A stretch of DNA of 6,155 nucleotides, from the NCBI GenBank assembly GCA_963592185.1, contig CAVAVT010000085.1, positions 1-6,155 on the forward strand. The letters run 5' to 3'. Each line of letters opens with the position of its first letter. Within the stretch, counting starts at the first letter, position 1. The notes beneath the pieces were generated by a model that did no database searches, was not told the origin of the DNA, and was given only the letters and a program-made list of their open reading frames with translations. The position numbers and the translations under genes are program-made. Below, one piece after another: positions 1 to 5,592 of the stretch. This DNA comes from CAVAVT01 sp963592185 (GTDB lineage Bacteria; Bacillota; Negativicutes; Selenomonadales; Selenomonadaceae).

Positions 1-78
1 CAATCCACAGTATCTCCAATAGTATAGCATACAGACCTTGGAGAGGGTCTATAAATACTACTACTTTATAATACGAGG

Positions 79-216
79 TTGAAAATATTAAGAGAAAAAG
101 CGTACAGGCAATTAGAACTTTTAAGAAAGAACCAAGATACGATTGAGGCACTAAAGAAAAATCTTATTGAAGGTACAGAAACAAATGGTGGCTTTTCTAA
201 GCGAAACCTCTTATAA
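79..216 (+). CDS. Possible small ORF, 45 codons, unrecognised
   Basis: A TTG start at 79 follows an ACGAGG sequence with no spacer, so the ribosome site is poor. It opens a 45-codon frame ending at TAA 214-216. The predicted peptide is highly charged (Lys/Arg/Glu-rich, with LREKAYRQLELLRKNQD near the start) and would form one long amphipathic helix or short coiled coil. No family is recognised. The same frame continues without another stop up to TAA 367-369, so this could be the 5' part of an older gene cut by a nonsense change. An AT-rich stretch can also stay open by chance. I see no promoter fit to it. Treat it as doubtful. Confidence 0.2.
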   Translation: MKILREKAYRQLELLRKNQDTIEALKKNLIEGTETNGGFSKRNLL

Positions 217-410
217 TCTAAATTGGAACATATTGCTATTATCTACAGTTACGGAGCAAGTGTTATCAATACCGATAACAAACTGATAACATTAGTCCAT
301 ATAGGCAGTATAATATGGATAAGTCAAATAATTGAAAGAAAAGCGAACATGGCAACAAATAATCTCTAAACAAAATTGATTAGTGATTGTCGAGTTTGAG
401 TAAAATTCAA
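217..410. other. AT-rich intergenic stretch without a recognisable gene
   Basis: No gene is supported between the doubtful ORF and the terminator. The sequence is visibly AT-rich; the line 361-420 has 17 G/C in 60. Three copies of one heptamer sit close together: TGTTATC at 261-267, and its complement GATAACA at 274-280 and 285-291. The first two form a small inverted repeat. A TATAAT box at 309-314 has no good -35 partner. This may be a decayed or non-coding remnant, but nothing identifies its source. Confidence 0.35.
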
Positions 411-457
411 AAGCTCGCAAAGACTTGTAAAATGAGTTTTTGCGAGCTTGCTTTTTT
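411..457 (+). terminator. Strong rho-independent terminator
   Basis: AAGCTCGCAAA at 411-421 pairs perfectly with TTTGCGAGCTT at 439-449. Pairing continues inward through G-U and Watson-Crick pairs (GACTTG 422-427 with TGAGTT 433-438), giving a stem of about 17 bp with a 5-nt loop (428-432). A GC and six T follow (452-457). It would end transcription arriving from the left edge, so a gene unit upstream of the window, or its remnant, probably ends here. It insulates the toxin-antitoxin operon that follows. Confidence 0.85.
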
Positions 458-469
458 GTGTGGTATAAT
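440..469 (+). promoter_or_regulatory. Promoter of the relB-relE pair, -35 inside the terminator stem
   Basis: A perfect TATAAT (464-469) lies 18 bp downstream of TTGCGA (440-445), which matches the TTGACA consensus at four of six positions. This -35 falls within the 3' arm of the preceding terminator. Transcription would start near 476. A GGAGGG ribosome site at 503-508 sits 7 nt before the relB ATG. The -10 box is clear and the -35 assignment is weaker. Type II antitoxins usually repress their own promoter, but I see no strong palindrome in 461-515. Confidence 0.6.
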
Positions 470-515
470 AAAAGAAAGAATTGTGATTATTTGAAATGCT
501 GCGGAGGGGATTGTA

Positions 516-737
516 ATGACAGTGAATATGTCTATAAATGCTGATTTATTAGAAAAGCTCCAACATATTGCTGTATTGCAGAATATTACAGCAGATGCAT
601 TGGCAGAACGTATTTTATCCGAGTATATTGAAGATATGATGGATTATCAGGATGCTGTTAATGCATATGAAGAATACACCCAGAATCCTGTTAGTCTTAG
701 CAATGATGAGGTTTGTAAAGAATATGGAGTAAAATAA
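516..737 (+). CDS. RelB-family type II antitoxin
   Basis: This 73-residue protein is the probable antitoxin of the adjacent RelE-type toxin. Residues 1-40 look like a ribbon-helix-helix DNA-binding fold: a short beta strand (TVNMSIN), then two helices with the alternating hydrophobic pattern usual in RelB/DUF6290-type antitoxins. The C-terminal half is acidic (EDMMDYQDAVNAYEEY) and ends in a short SNDEVCKEYGV segment, typical of the part that wraps the toxin and blocks its active site. The ATG start is fixed by GGAGGG at 503-508. The stop lies one base before the toxin ATG, so the two are translationally coupled, antitoxin first. Family membership is inferred from architecture and neighbour; exact subfamily is uncertain. 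Confidence 0.8.
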   Translation: MTVNMSINADLLEKLQHIAVLQNITADALAERILSEYIEDMMDYQDAVNAYEEYTQNPVSLSNDEVCKEYGVK

Positions 738-738
738 A

Positions 739-1002
739 ATGTACAAACTTCGGTATGATGTGAAGGTGCAAAAACAGCTTAAGAAGCTTGACAAGCAAGT
801 GAGCAAAAAGATTGTTGCATGGCTTAACGAAAAGATTGATAACTGTGAAAACCCTCGGTGTTATGGTAAAGCATTAGTAGGTAATCTCGGAGAATTTTGG
901 CGATATAGAATAGGTGATTACCGTGTGCTGGCTAAGATAGAAGATACACAACTCTTGGTGTTGGCTGTCAAAATTAATCACAGAAAACAAGTATACAAAT
1001 AG
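739..1002 (+). CDS. RelE-family mRNA interferase toxin
   Basis: This 87-residue basic protein fits the RelE/ParE-superfamily length. RelE toxins cut mRNA in the ribosomal A site; this role is inferred from family membership. Visible family features are the N-terminal helical hairpin with LKKLDKQVSKKI (14-25), the central G-E-F-W-R-Y-R-I-G-D-Y-R strand segment (51-62), and the C-terminal H-R-K-Q-V-Y motif (81-86). By alignment with E. coli RelE from memory, R55/R57, R62, R82 and Y86 sit where K52/K54, R61, R81 and Y87 act in catalysis, so the toxin looks intact. GGAG at 726-729, inside the end of the antitoxin gene, is the ribosome site 9 nt before ATG 739. No obvious terminator follows. A ParE-like gyrase poison is less likely given these catalytic residues. 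Confidence 0.85.
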   Translation: MYKLRYDVKVQKQLKKLDKQVSKKIVAWLNEKIDNCENPRCYGKALVGNLGEFWRYRIGDYRVLAKIEDTQLLVLAVKINHRKQVYK

Positions 1003-1152
1003 CATGACATGATATTAGACGCATAATGTTACATTAATGTTTTGTGGGAAGTCTTGTAAATTAAGGCATCTCTTTTTTTTTCCGTAAAATATTGCCTTCT
1101 CCATATATAAATAACAGTCCGGCGCTAGCAGTTTCCTGAATAAATATTGACA

Positions 1153-1188
1153 GTGACATAGCAGGTGTCTTGACACCTGCTATGTCAC
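1153..1188. promoter_or_regulatory. 36-bp perfect palindrome, probable NiaR operator
   Basis: The arms GTGACATAGCAGGTGTC (1153-1169) and GACACCTGCTATGTCAC (1172-1188) are exact reverse complements separated only by TT. It covers the -35 box of the nad promoter, so a protein bound here would block RNA polymerase. The operon encodes a NiaR-type niacin-responsive repressor (3386-3922), which is known in Firmicutes to repress NAD genes, so NiaR is the natural ligand. Extra half-site-like words flank it: TTGACA 1147-1152 and TGTCAA 1198-1203. No T-run follows, so it is not a terminator. The assignment to NiaR is inference from context; I could not compare it with a motif model. Confidence 0.8.
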
Positions 1189-1198
1189 GTTGTATTAT
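1170..1198 (+). promoter_or_regulatory. Promoter of the nadB-nadC-niaR-nadA operon
   Basis: A consensus TTGACA at 1170-1175 is followed by the optimal 17-bp spacer and TATTAT at 1193-1198 (one mismatch to TATAAT). The -35 begins at the central TT of the 36-bp palindrome and extends into its right arm. The start of transcription is expected near 1205, giving a leader of about 39 nt before nadB. This is a strong sigma-A type promoter, consistent with an operon held down by repression. A second TTGACA at 1147-1152 has no -10 partner at a usable distance. Confidence 0.8.
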
Positions 1199-1243
1199 GT
1201 CAAAAGCACCACAAAACCTTAAGGGGAAAGAGGCATAAATACA

Positions 1244-2527
1244 ATGAATGAACATTATGACGTCATTATCGTGGGAACCGGCGCAGCCGGATTGTACTGC
1301 GCATTGATGTTGCCGGAGCGCATGAAGGTCCTTATGCTGACAAAGCAGGAGGCGGATTTATCGGACTCCTTCCTTGCACAGGGCGGAATATGTATGCTCC
1401 GTGGCGAAGATGATTATAAAGACTACTTTGAAGATACAATGCGTGCCGGACATTATGAAAATAATGAGGGCGCTGTGGATTTGATGATTCGCAGCTCCAA
1501 TGATATTATCAGGGATTTGATTTTCAGGAAGGTAGATTTTGCCAGAACCGCAGATGGCAAGCTTGATTTTACAAGGGAAGGTGCCCATTCCAGACCTAGA
1601 ATCCTCTTCCATGAGGATATTACAGGCAAGGAAATCACAAGCACTTTGCTGAAAGAAGCCCTTACAAAGGAAAACATAGAAATCCGTGAGCATATGACCA
1701 TGGTGGACCTGATTGAGAAAGACAACATCTGCGGCGGCGTTGTAGCCATGGATGAGGGGAATAAGGTTTATCCTATTAGTTCCACGTATGTGGTTCTGGC
1801 ATGTGGAGGAATCGGCGGCTTATATCAGAACTCCACCAATTATCCCCATATAGCTGGCGATGGACTTGGTATTGCCATGAAGCATAAGGTGGCTGTGGAG
1901 CATCTTGATTATATACAGATTCACCCCACCACGCTTTTTTCACGGAAAAAGGGAAGAAGATTCCTGATATCCGAATCTGTTCGTGGGGAAGGGGCGCTGC
2001 TATACGATAAAAACGGACAGCGTTTCACCGATGAACTTCAGCCAAGGGATATTGTCAGCCAGGCAATTTTCAACCAGATGGAAAAAGACGGCACGGAATT
2101 TGTCTGGGAGGATATGCGTCCCCTTGGTGAAAAGATGATTAGAGAACATTTTCCCAATATATACCAGCAATGCCTTGATGAGGGCTTTAACCCGGTCAGA
2201 GAGCCAATTCCGGTTGTTCCTGCCCAACATTATTTTATGGGAGGCATACAGGCGGATTTGTCCAGCCGTACCTCCATGAAGGGGCTTTATGCCTGCGGCG
2301 AGACAAGTTGCAACGGTGTACACGGCAAGAACAGACTGGCGAGCAATTCGTTGCTGGAATCCTTGGTTTTCGCCAGAAGAGCGGCCTATGACATGCTGTT
2401 TGGACAGGCTCCTGAAAAATGCCAGGCAAAGCCGGATTTGAAAAAATATGAGGATAGAGAAGCCCTGCTTGAAGATTATCATCAGATTGTTTTAAAGGGA
2501 ATCGAAAGGATGCGTGGAAATGAATAG
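1244..2527 (+). CDS. nadB: L-aspartate oxidase (short clostridial form)
   Basis: NadB is an FAD enzyme that oxidises L-aspartate to iminoaspartate, the first step of de novo NAD synthesis; in anaerobes fumarate is the likely electron acceptor. The 427-residue protein shows the dinucleotide fold GTGAAGLYCA (11-20), SDSFLAQGG (40-48), the REGAHSRPRI segment (111-120), HPTTL (227-231), LQPRD (265-269), PAQHYFMGG (326-334), and the FAD-binding end YACGETSCNGVHGKNRLASN (349-368). H227, R268 and H329 match the catalytic H244, R290 and H351 of E. coli NadB. It lacks most of the C-terminal helical domain found in the roughly 540-residue E. coli enzyme; short forms are known in clostridia and the core is complete. 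AGAGG at 1229-1233 lies 10 nt before the ATG. It is the first gene of the operon and overlaps nadC by 8 nt. Confidence 0.95.
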   Translation: MNEHYDVIIVGTGAAGLYCALMLPERMKVLMLTKQEADLSDSFLAQGGICMLRGEDDYKDYFEDTMRAGHYENNEGAVDLMIRSSNDIIRDLIFRKVDFARTADGKLDFTREGAHSRPRILFHEDITGKEITSTLLKEALTKENIEIREHMTMVDLIEKDNICGGVVAMDEGNKVYPISSTYVVLACGGIGGLYQNSTNYPHIAGDGLGIAMKHKVAVEHLDYIQIHPTTLFSRKKGRRFLISESVRGEGALLYDKNGQRFTDELQPRDIVSQAIFNQMEKDGTEFVWEDMRPLGEKMIREHFPNIYQQCLDEGFNPVREPIPVVPAQHYFMGGIQADLSSRTSMKGLYACGETSCNGVHGKNRLASNSLLESLVFARRAAYDMLFGQAPEKCQAKPDLKKYEDREALLEDYHQIVLKGIERMRGNE

Positions 2528-3371
2528 TATTACAATGCAGCTTCATGTGGATAAATTGATTCGTATGGCCTTGGAAGAAGATATTACGAGTGAAGATGTC
2601 TCTACCAATGCGGTAATGCCTGATAAAGTTCAGGGAACAGTGGATTTGATTGCAAAGCAGGATGGAATAATTGCCGGTATGGATGTTTATGCCAGAGTTT
2701 TCCAGCTGCTGGACCCGGAAACAGAAATCGAGTGCTTCTATAGGGACGGGGATGAGGTCAAAAAAGGGGACTTGATGGCAAAGGTCAACGGAGATATCCG
2801 TGTCCTGCTTTCTGGAGAAAGAGTCGCATTGAATTATCTTCAGCGAATGAGCGGCATCGCAACCTATACAAATAGCGTGGCAAAGCTTTTGGAAGGCAGC
2901 AAGGTGACACTTCTCGATACACGAAAAACCACACCTAATTGCCGTATTTTTGAAAAATATGCTGTTCGTGTTGGGGGCGGATGTAATCATCGCTATAATC
3001 TCTCTGACGGTGTTCTTTTGAAGGACAATCACATTGGGGCAGCTGGGGGCATTACAAAAGCTATTCAGATGGCAAAGGAATATGCTCCATTTGTCAGGAA
3101 GATTGAAATTGAGACAGAAACACTTGAACAGGTGGCAGAAGCTGTAGAAGCCGGTGCAGATATTATTATGCTGGATAACATGACACCGGAAATGATGAAG
3201 GAAGCTGTTGAGCTGATTAATGGAAGAGCGCAGACAGAGTGTTCCGGAAATATTACAAAGGAAAATATTGCCCGGATTCGTGAAATCGGTGTAGACTTTG
3301 TATCAAGCGGAGCTTTGACACACTCAGCTCCGATTCTGGATATTTCAATGAAAAACCTGCACACAGTATGA
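2520..3371 (+). CDS. nadC: Nicotinate-nucleotide pyrophosphorylase (quinolinate phosphoribosyltransferase)
   Basis: NadC converts quinolinate and PRPP to nicotinate mononucleotide, CO2 and pyrophosphate. From ATG 2520 the protein has 283 residues, normal for the family. Visible motifs are ERVALNYLQRMSGIAT (100-115), TRKTTPN (134-140), KYAVRVGGGCNHR (146-158), LLKDNHI (166-172), the E-T-E-T strand near 198-201, IMLDNM (216-221), ECSGNIT (240-246) and VSSGALTHSAP (261-271). These supply the basic and acidic residues that bind quinolinate and PRPP. A GTG at 2514 is also in frame, but AAAGGA at 2505-2510 is only 3 nt from it and 9 nt from ATG 2520, so the ATG is preferred. The start overlaps the nadB end, which implies translational coupling. 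The ATGA overlap at its end contains an in-frame ATG of the niaR frame. Confidence 0.95.
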   Translation: MNSITMQLHVDKLIRMALEEDITSEDVSTNAVMPDKVQGTVDLIAKQDGIIAGMDVYARVFQLLDPETEIECFYRDGDEVKKGDLMAKVNGDIRVLLSGERVALNYLQRMSGIATYTNSVAKLLEGSKVTLLDTRKTTPNCRIFEKYAVRVGGGCNHRYNLSDGVLLKDNHIGAAGGITKAIQMAKEYAPFVRKIEIETETLEQVAEAVEAGADIIMLDNMTPEMMKEAVELINGRAQTECSGNITKENIARIREIGVDFVSSGALTHSAPILDISMKNLHTV

Positions 3372-3385
3372 AAGGTGCTGAAGGT

Positions 3386-3922
3386 ATGAAAACAGCGGAT
3401 AGAAGAAATGAGATTTTGAAGCTCCTTAAAAACGCAGAGGAGCCTGTTGTGGCAAGAAAGCTGGCAGAAAAATACGGTGTTAGCCGCCAAGTAATAGTTC
3501 AGGACATGGCGGTTATCCGTGCGTGTACACCGGGAATTATTGCGACCACAAGGGGTTATGTTATGGAAAAAGAACCCCGCTGTGTAAGAGAGTTCAAGGT
3601 CCGTCATGAAGAAAATGATGTGGCAAGGGAAATGAATCTGATTGTGGACTGCGGCGGCAGGATATGCAATATCAGTATCAGCCACAGAGTGTACGGACGT
3701 GTCAGTGCAGAGATGGATATTAGTTCGAGACAGGATGTGGCGGAGTTTATTGCTGAGTTAAAAAACAGCCAGTCCACAGCGCTGAGTTCAGCCACCTCCG
3801 GTTATCATTACCATTTGGTGGAGGCTGCCAGCGAGGAACGTCTGGATTTAATCGGCAAGCAGCTGAAAGAGGCTGGTTTCCTGGCACCGCTTAGACCATG
3901 GGAACAGCAGGAAGGGGAATAA
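3386..3922 (+). CDS. niaR: NiaR-type niacin-responsive NAD repressor (HTH_11 + 3H domain)
   Basis: This 178-residue regulator has an N-terminal winged helix (residues about 4-60; recognition region KYGVSRQVIVQDMAVIR at 29-45) and a C-terminal 3H domain, the niacin-binding part of NiaR/YrxA. Conserved residues H74, E82, H141 and H143 (KVRHEEND..., GYHYHLVE) have exactly the spacing I recall for the metal ligands of Thermotoga maritima TM1602 (H79, E87, H146, H148), so the ligand site looks intact. NiaR represses NAD biosynthesis genes when nicotinate is abundant. The upstream in-frame ATG 3368 overlaps the nadC stop as ATGA, giving 184 residues. AAAGGTG at 3371-3377 lies 8 nt before ATG 3386, and a start reading MKTADRRNEIL suits the family, so 3386 is chosen. 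Lying between nadC and nadA, it probably controls its own operon through the 1153-1188 palindrome. Confidence 0.93.
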   Translation: MKTADRRNEILKLLKNAEEPVVARKLAEKYGVSRQVIVQDMAVIRACTPGIIATTRGYVMEKEPRCVREFKVRHEENDVAREMNLIVDCGGRICNISISHRVYGRVSAEMDISSRQDVAEFIAELKNSQSTALSSATSGYHYHLVEAASEERLDLIGKQLKEAGFLAPLRPWEQQEGE

Positions 3923-3927
3923 AACAT

Positions 3928-4845
3928 ATGACCATTGCAGAAATTCAGCAGGAAATCCTGCGTATGAAAAAGGAACAGGATATCTGCATCTTAGCTCATG
4001 CTTATCAGGGCCAGCAGATACTTGAAGTGGCGGATTATATGGGGGATTCCTATGGCTTGAGCCTGCAGGCATCAAAAAGCAGCTGCAAAGGTGTGATTAT
4101 GTGCGGTGTCCGTTTTATGGCGGAGACCTGCAAAGTGCTCAGTCCGGACAAAAAAGTCTGGCTGGCAAATCCTTCCGCCGGATGCCCGATGGCAGAACAG
4201 CTGGATCTCCAAGGGCTTCGTGAATTAAAGGCAAAATATCCGGGATATACTGTTGTGGCTTATGTCAATACCACCTCCGAGCTAAAAACAGAGTGTGATG
4301 TCTGCGTGACCTCATCTTCTGCTGTTCAGATATGCAGCCGTTTGGATAATGATAAAATCCTCTTTATCCCGGACCCGAATCTCGGCCGTTATGTGGCGGA
4401 AAAACTGCCGGAAAAAACCTTTGCCTTTTATCATGGAGGCTGTCCGAGACACATTGTTGTAAGTGCAAAAGACGTTGAAAAAGCAAGAAAAGCTCATCCA
4501 AATGCACTCCTTCTGGTTCATCCGGAATGCCGTCAGGAAGTTGTGGAACAGGCGGACTTTGTAGGCTCCACAACTGGCATTATGAATTACGCTAAGAAAT
4601 CTGAAAGCAAGGAATTCATCATCGGAACGGAAAACAGTATTGTTGAGCATCTGCAGTTTGACTGTCCGGATAAATTTTTCTACCCACTGGCGGTTCCCCT
4701 TACCTGTATGAACATGAAGATTACAACCTTGATGGATGTTTATAACTGCCTAAAGGGTCGGGGCGGCGAAGAAATCCAGCTTCCAGAAAACGTCATTGAA
4801 GGCGCTGGAAACTGCATCCGCCGGATGGTTGAGCTGGGCGGCTGA
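3928..4845 (+). CDS. nadA: Quinolinate synthase, 4Fe-4S enzyme
   Basis: NadA condenses iminoaspartate from NadB with dihydroxyacetone phosphate to quinolinate, using an oxygen-sensitive 4Fe-4S cluster. The 305-residue length fits the compact NadA type. Cluster cysteines are C86 (PSAGCPMAE), C172 (HGGCPRH) and C260 (LTCMNMK); their spacing matches C81/C168/C254 of the Thermotoga enzyme. Active-site residues visible are H24 and Y26 (LAHAYQ), Y112 (AYVNT), S129, H175, H198 and E200 (HPEC), and T215/T216 (GSTTG). An in-frame ATG at 3898 would add ten residues inside niaR, but AGGAAGGGG at 3909-3917 sits 10 nt before ATG 3928 and gives the usual NadA N-terminus. It is the last gene of the operon, 5 nt after niaR. 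No clear terminator follows. Confidence 0.95.
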   Translation: MTIAEIQQEILRMKKEQDICILAHAYQGQQILEVADYMGDSYGLSLQASKSSCKGVIMCGVRFMAETCKVLSPDKKVWLANPSAGCPMAEQLDLQGLRELKAKYPGYTVVAYVNTTSELKTECDVCVTSSSAVQICSRLDNDKILFIPDPNLGRYVAEKLPEKTFAFYHGGCPRHIVVSAKDVEKARKAHPNALLLVHPECRQEVVEQADFVGSTTGIMNYAKKSESKEFIIGTENSIVEHLQFDCPDKFFYPLAVPLTCMNMKITTLMDVYNCLKGRGGEEIQLPENVIEGAGNCIRRMVELGG

Positions 4846-4847
4846 AA

Positions 4848-4900
4848 TATTCAAAGTGACAAAAATACCGTTTAGGTATAAAATGGTGTTACTTTGAATA
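4848..4900. repeat. Nested inverted repeat between nadA and the flavoprotein gene
   Basis: The outer arms TATTCAAAGTGACA (4848-4861) and TGTTACTTTGAATA (4887-4900) pair over 14 bp with one G-U position. Inside, ATACC (4865-4869) and GGTAT (4875-4879) form a second, smaller hairpin. There is no T-run, so it is a poor terminator. It covers the likely promoter of the next gene, which suggests an operator. In read-through transcripts from nadA it would fold just ahead of the ribosome site at 4903-4909. The binding protein is unknown. Confidence 0.65.
4856..4884 (+). promoter_or_regulatory. Putative promoter of the split-barrel flavoprotein gene
   Basis: GTGACA (4856-4861, one mismatch to TTGACA) and TAAAAT (4879-4884, one mismatch to TATAAT) are separated by 17 bp. 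TATAAA at 4877-4882 is an alternative -10 box with a 15-bp spacer. The whole element lies within the nested inverted repeat 4848-4900, so binding of a regulator there would control it. Transcription would start near 4891, giving a very short leader before GGGGTGA and the ATG at 4915. Confidence 0.55.
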
Positions 4901-4914
4901 ATGGGGTGATTAAA

Positions 4915-5436
4915 ATGAGACGCAAGGACAGAGAAGTGGAGAACCAAGAGGAGATTTATGACATTCTGAGGCGTTGCAATACCGTAAAAATCGCAATGCA
5001 CGGAGATAAATATCCCTACATTGTTCCGGTATCATTTGCTTCAGAGGTTGTGGACGGCAGGATTGTTATATATTTCCATTGCGCTCAAAAGGGCACTAAG
5101 CTTGAGCTGATTAAAGCTAATCCCCATGTCTGTGTAGAAGGCGAAATTTTTATACAGATTGAAAAGACCTCCCACGGAATCACCACTCGCTTTGAAAGTG
5201 TCGTTGGTTTTGGTGAATGTACATTTGCCACGGAAGAGGACGAAATCATTCATGGTATGAAGCTGCTCACCGAACGCTATGGATACGAGGACTATCCCCT
5301 TGAACGCTGCTCAGGATTGAAAAATTTACTCGTTGGCAAAATTGTGCTGGATGAAATCTACGGAAAGAAAAACCTTCCAGGTTCATTAACACCAGCTGAC
5401 CGTGCTGCGAAAGCCAAAGAGTCAATAGAAAAGTAA
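4915..5436 (+). CDS. Pyridoxamine 5'-phosphate oxidase family (NimA-like) flavin-binding protein
   Basis: This 173-residue protein belongs to the FMN-binding split-barrel superfamily. The pattern is the clostridial NimA-like one: MRRKDREV at the start, a helix EEIYDILRRCNTVKIAM (12-28), then DKYPYIVPVSF (31-41), VIYFHCAQKGTKLELIK (51-67), VCVEGE (72-77), and the later strand RFESVVGFGECTFA (92-105). H55 in the FHCA motif lies where NimA-type proteins carry a conserved histidine. Members bind flavin and reduce small molecules; some confer nitroimidazole tolerance, but the real substrate of such genes is usually unknown and no resistance is claimed. A TTG at 4894 is in frame, but it lies inside the inverted repeat; GGGGTGA at 4903-4909 is 5 nt before ATG 4915, so that ATG is chosen. 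It has its own promoter and terminator, so it is probably a separate unit from the nad operon. Confidence 0.8.
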   Translation: MRRKDREVENQEEIYDILRRCNTVKIAMHGDKYPYIVPVSFASEVVDGRIVIYFHCAQKGTKLELIKANPHVCVEGEIFIQIEKTSHGITTRFESVVGFGECTFATEEDEIIHGMKLLTERYGYEDYPLERCSGLKNLLVGKIVLDEIYGKKNLPGSLTPADRAAKAKESIEK

Positions 5437-5440
5437 TTAA

Positions 5441-5481
5441 AAGAAGCTGCTTAATTTCAATTGAAATCGGGCAGCTTTTTC
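5441..5481 (+). terminator. Rho-independent terminator after the flavoprotein gene
   Basis: AAGCTGC (5444-5450) pairs with GCAGCTT (5471-5477). Inside the loop, ATTTC (5454-5458) pairs with GAAAT (5463-5467), so the hairpin is long with a small internal bulge. The right arm runs into TTTTT (5476-5480). It starts a few bases after the stop of the flavoprotein gene and closes that transcription unit. Confidence 0.8.
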
Positions 5482-5528
5482 TGGTTAGACAATTTAAAGG
5501 GATTCGACAACTGTGCTTATTTCATTCA

Positions 5529-5537
5529 TGATATAAT
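5529..5537 (+). promoter_or_regulatory. Extended -10 promoter for the hicB remnant
   Basis: TGATATAAT is a full match to the extended -10 consensus TGnTATAAT. No good -35 lies at 16-18 bp; TTCGACA at 5503-5509 is too far upstream. Extended -10 promoters can work with a weak -35. Transcription would begin near 5544 and read into the hicB remnant, possibly on into the methyltransferase gene, since no terminator separates them. Confidence 0.5.
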
Positions 5538-5592
5538 TAAAAAATATATATGGAAATGGTAAGACAGATTGTGGAAAGTGAGGCTAAGAATA

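Noticed and set aside
33..50. Small hairpin AGACC/GGTCT with an 8-nt loop near the left edge
   Set aside because: Only 5 bp of stem and no T-run; expected by chance in this length.
1031..1040. 10-bp palindrome ACATTAATGT after relE, considered as a toxin-antitoxin operator or terminator
   Set aside because: It is AT-rich, downstream of the pair rather than at its promoter, and too weak for a terminator.
1153..1188. The long palindrome read as a terminator for relE or as a leader attenuator
   Set aside because: No T-run follows, and it overlaps the -35 rather than the transcribed leader, so an operator explains it better.
1061..1255. 64-residue reading frame on the minus strand across the nad promoter
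   Set aside because: It would run through the operator, promoter and nadB start, has no ribosome site seen, and has no family pattern.
2235..3032. 265-residue minus-strand frame opposite nadB/nadC
   Set aside because: It is antisense to two well-supported genes with strong family motifs; the Cys/His-rich composition is typical of a shadow frame.
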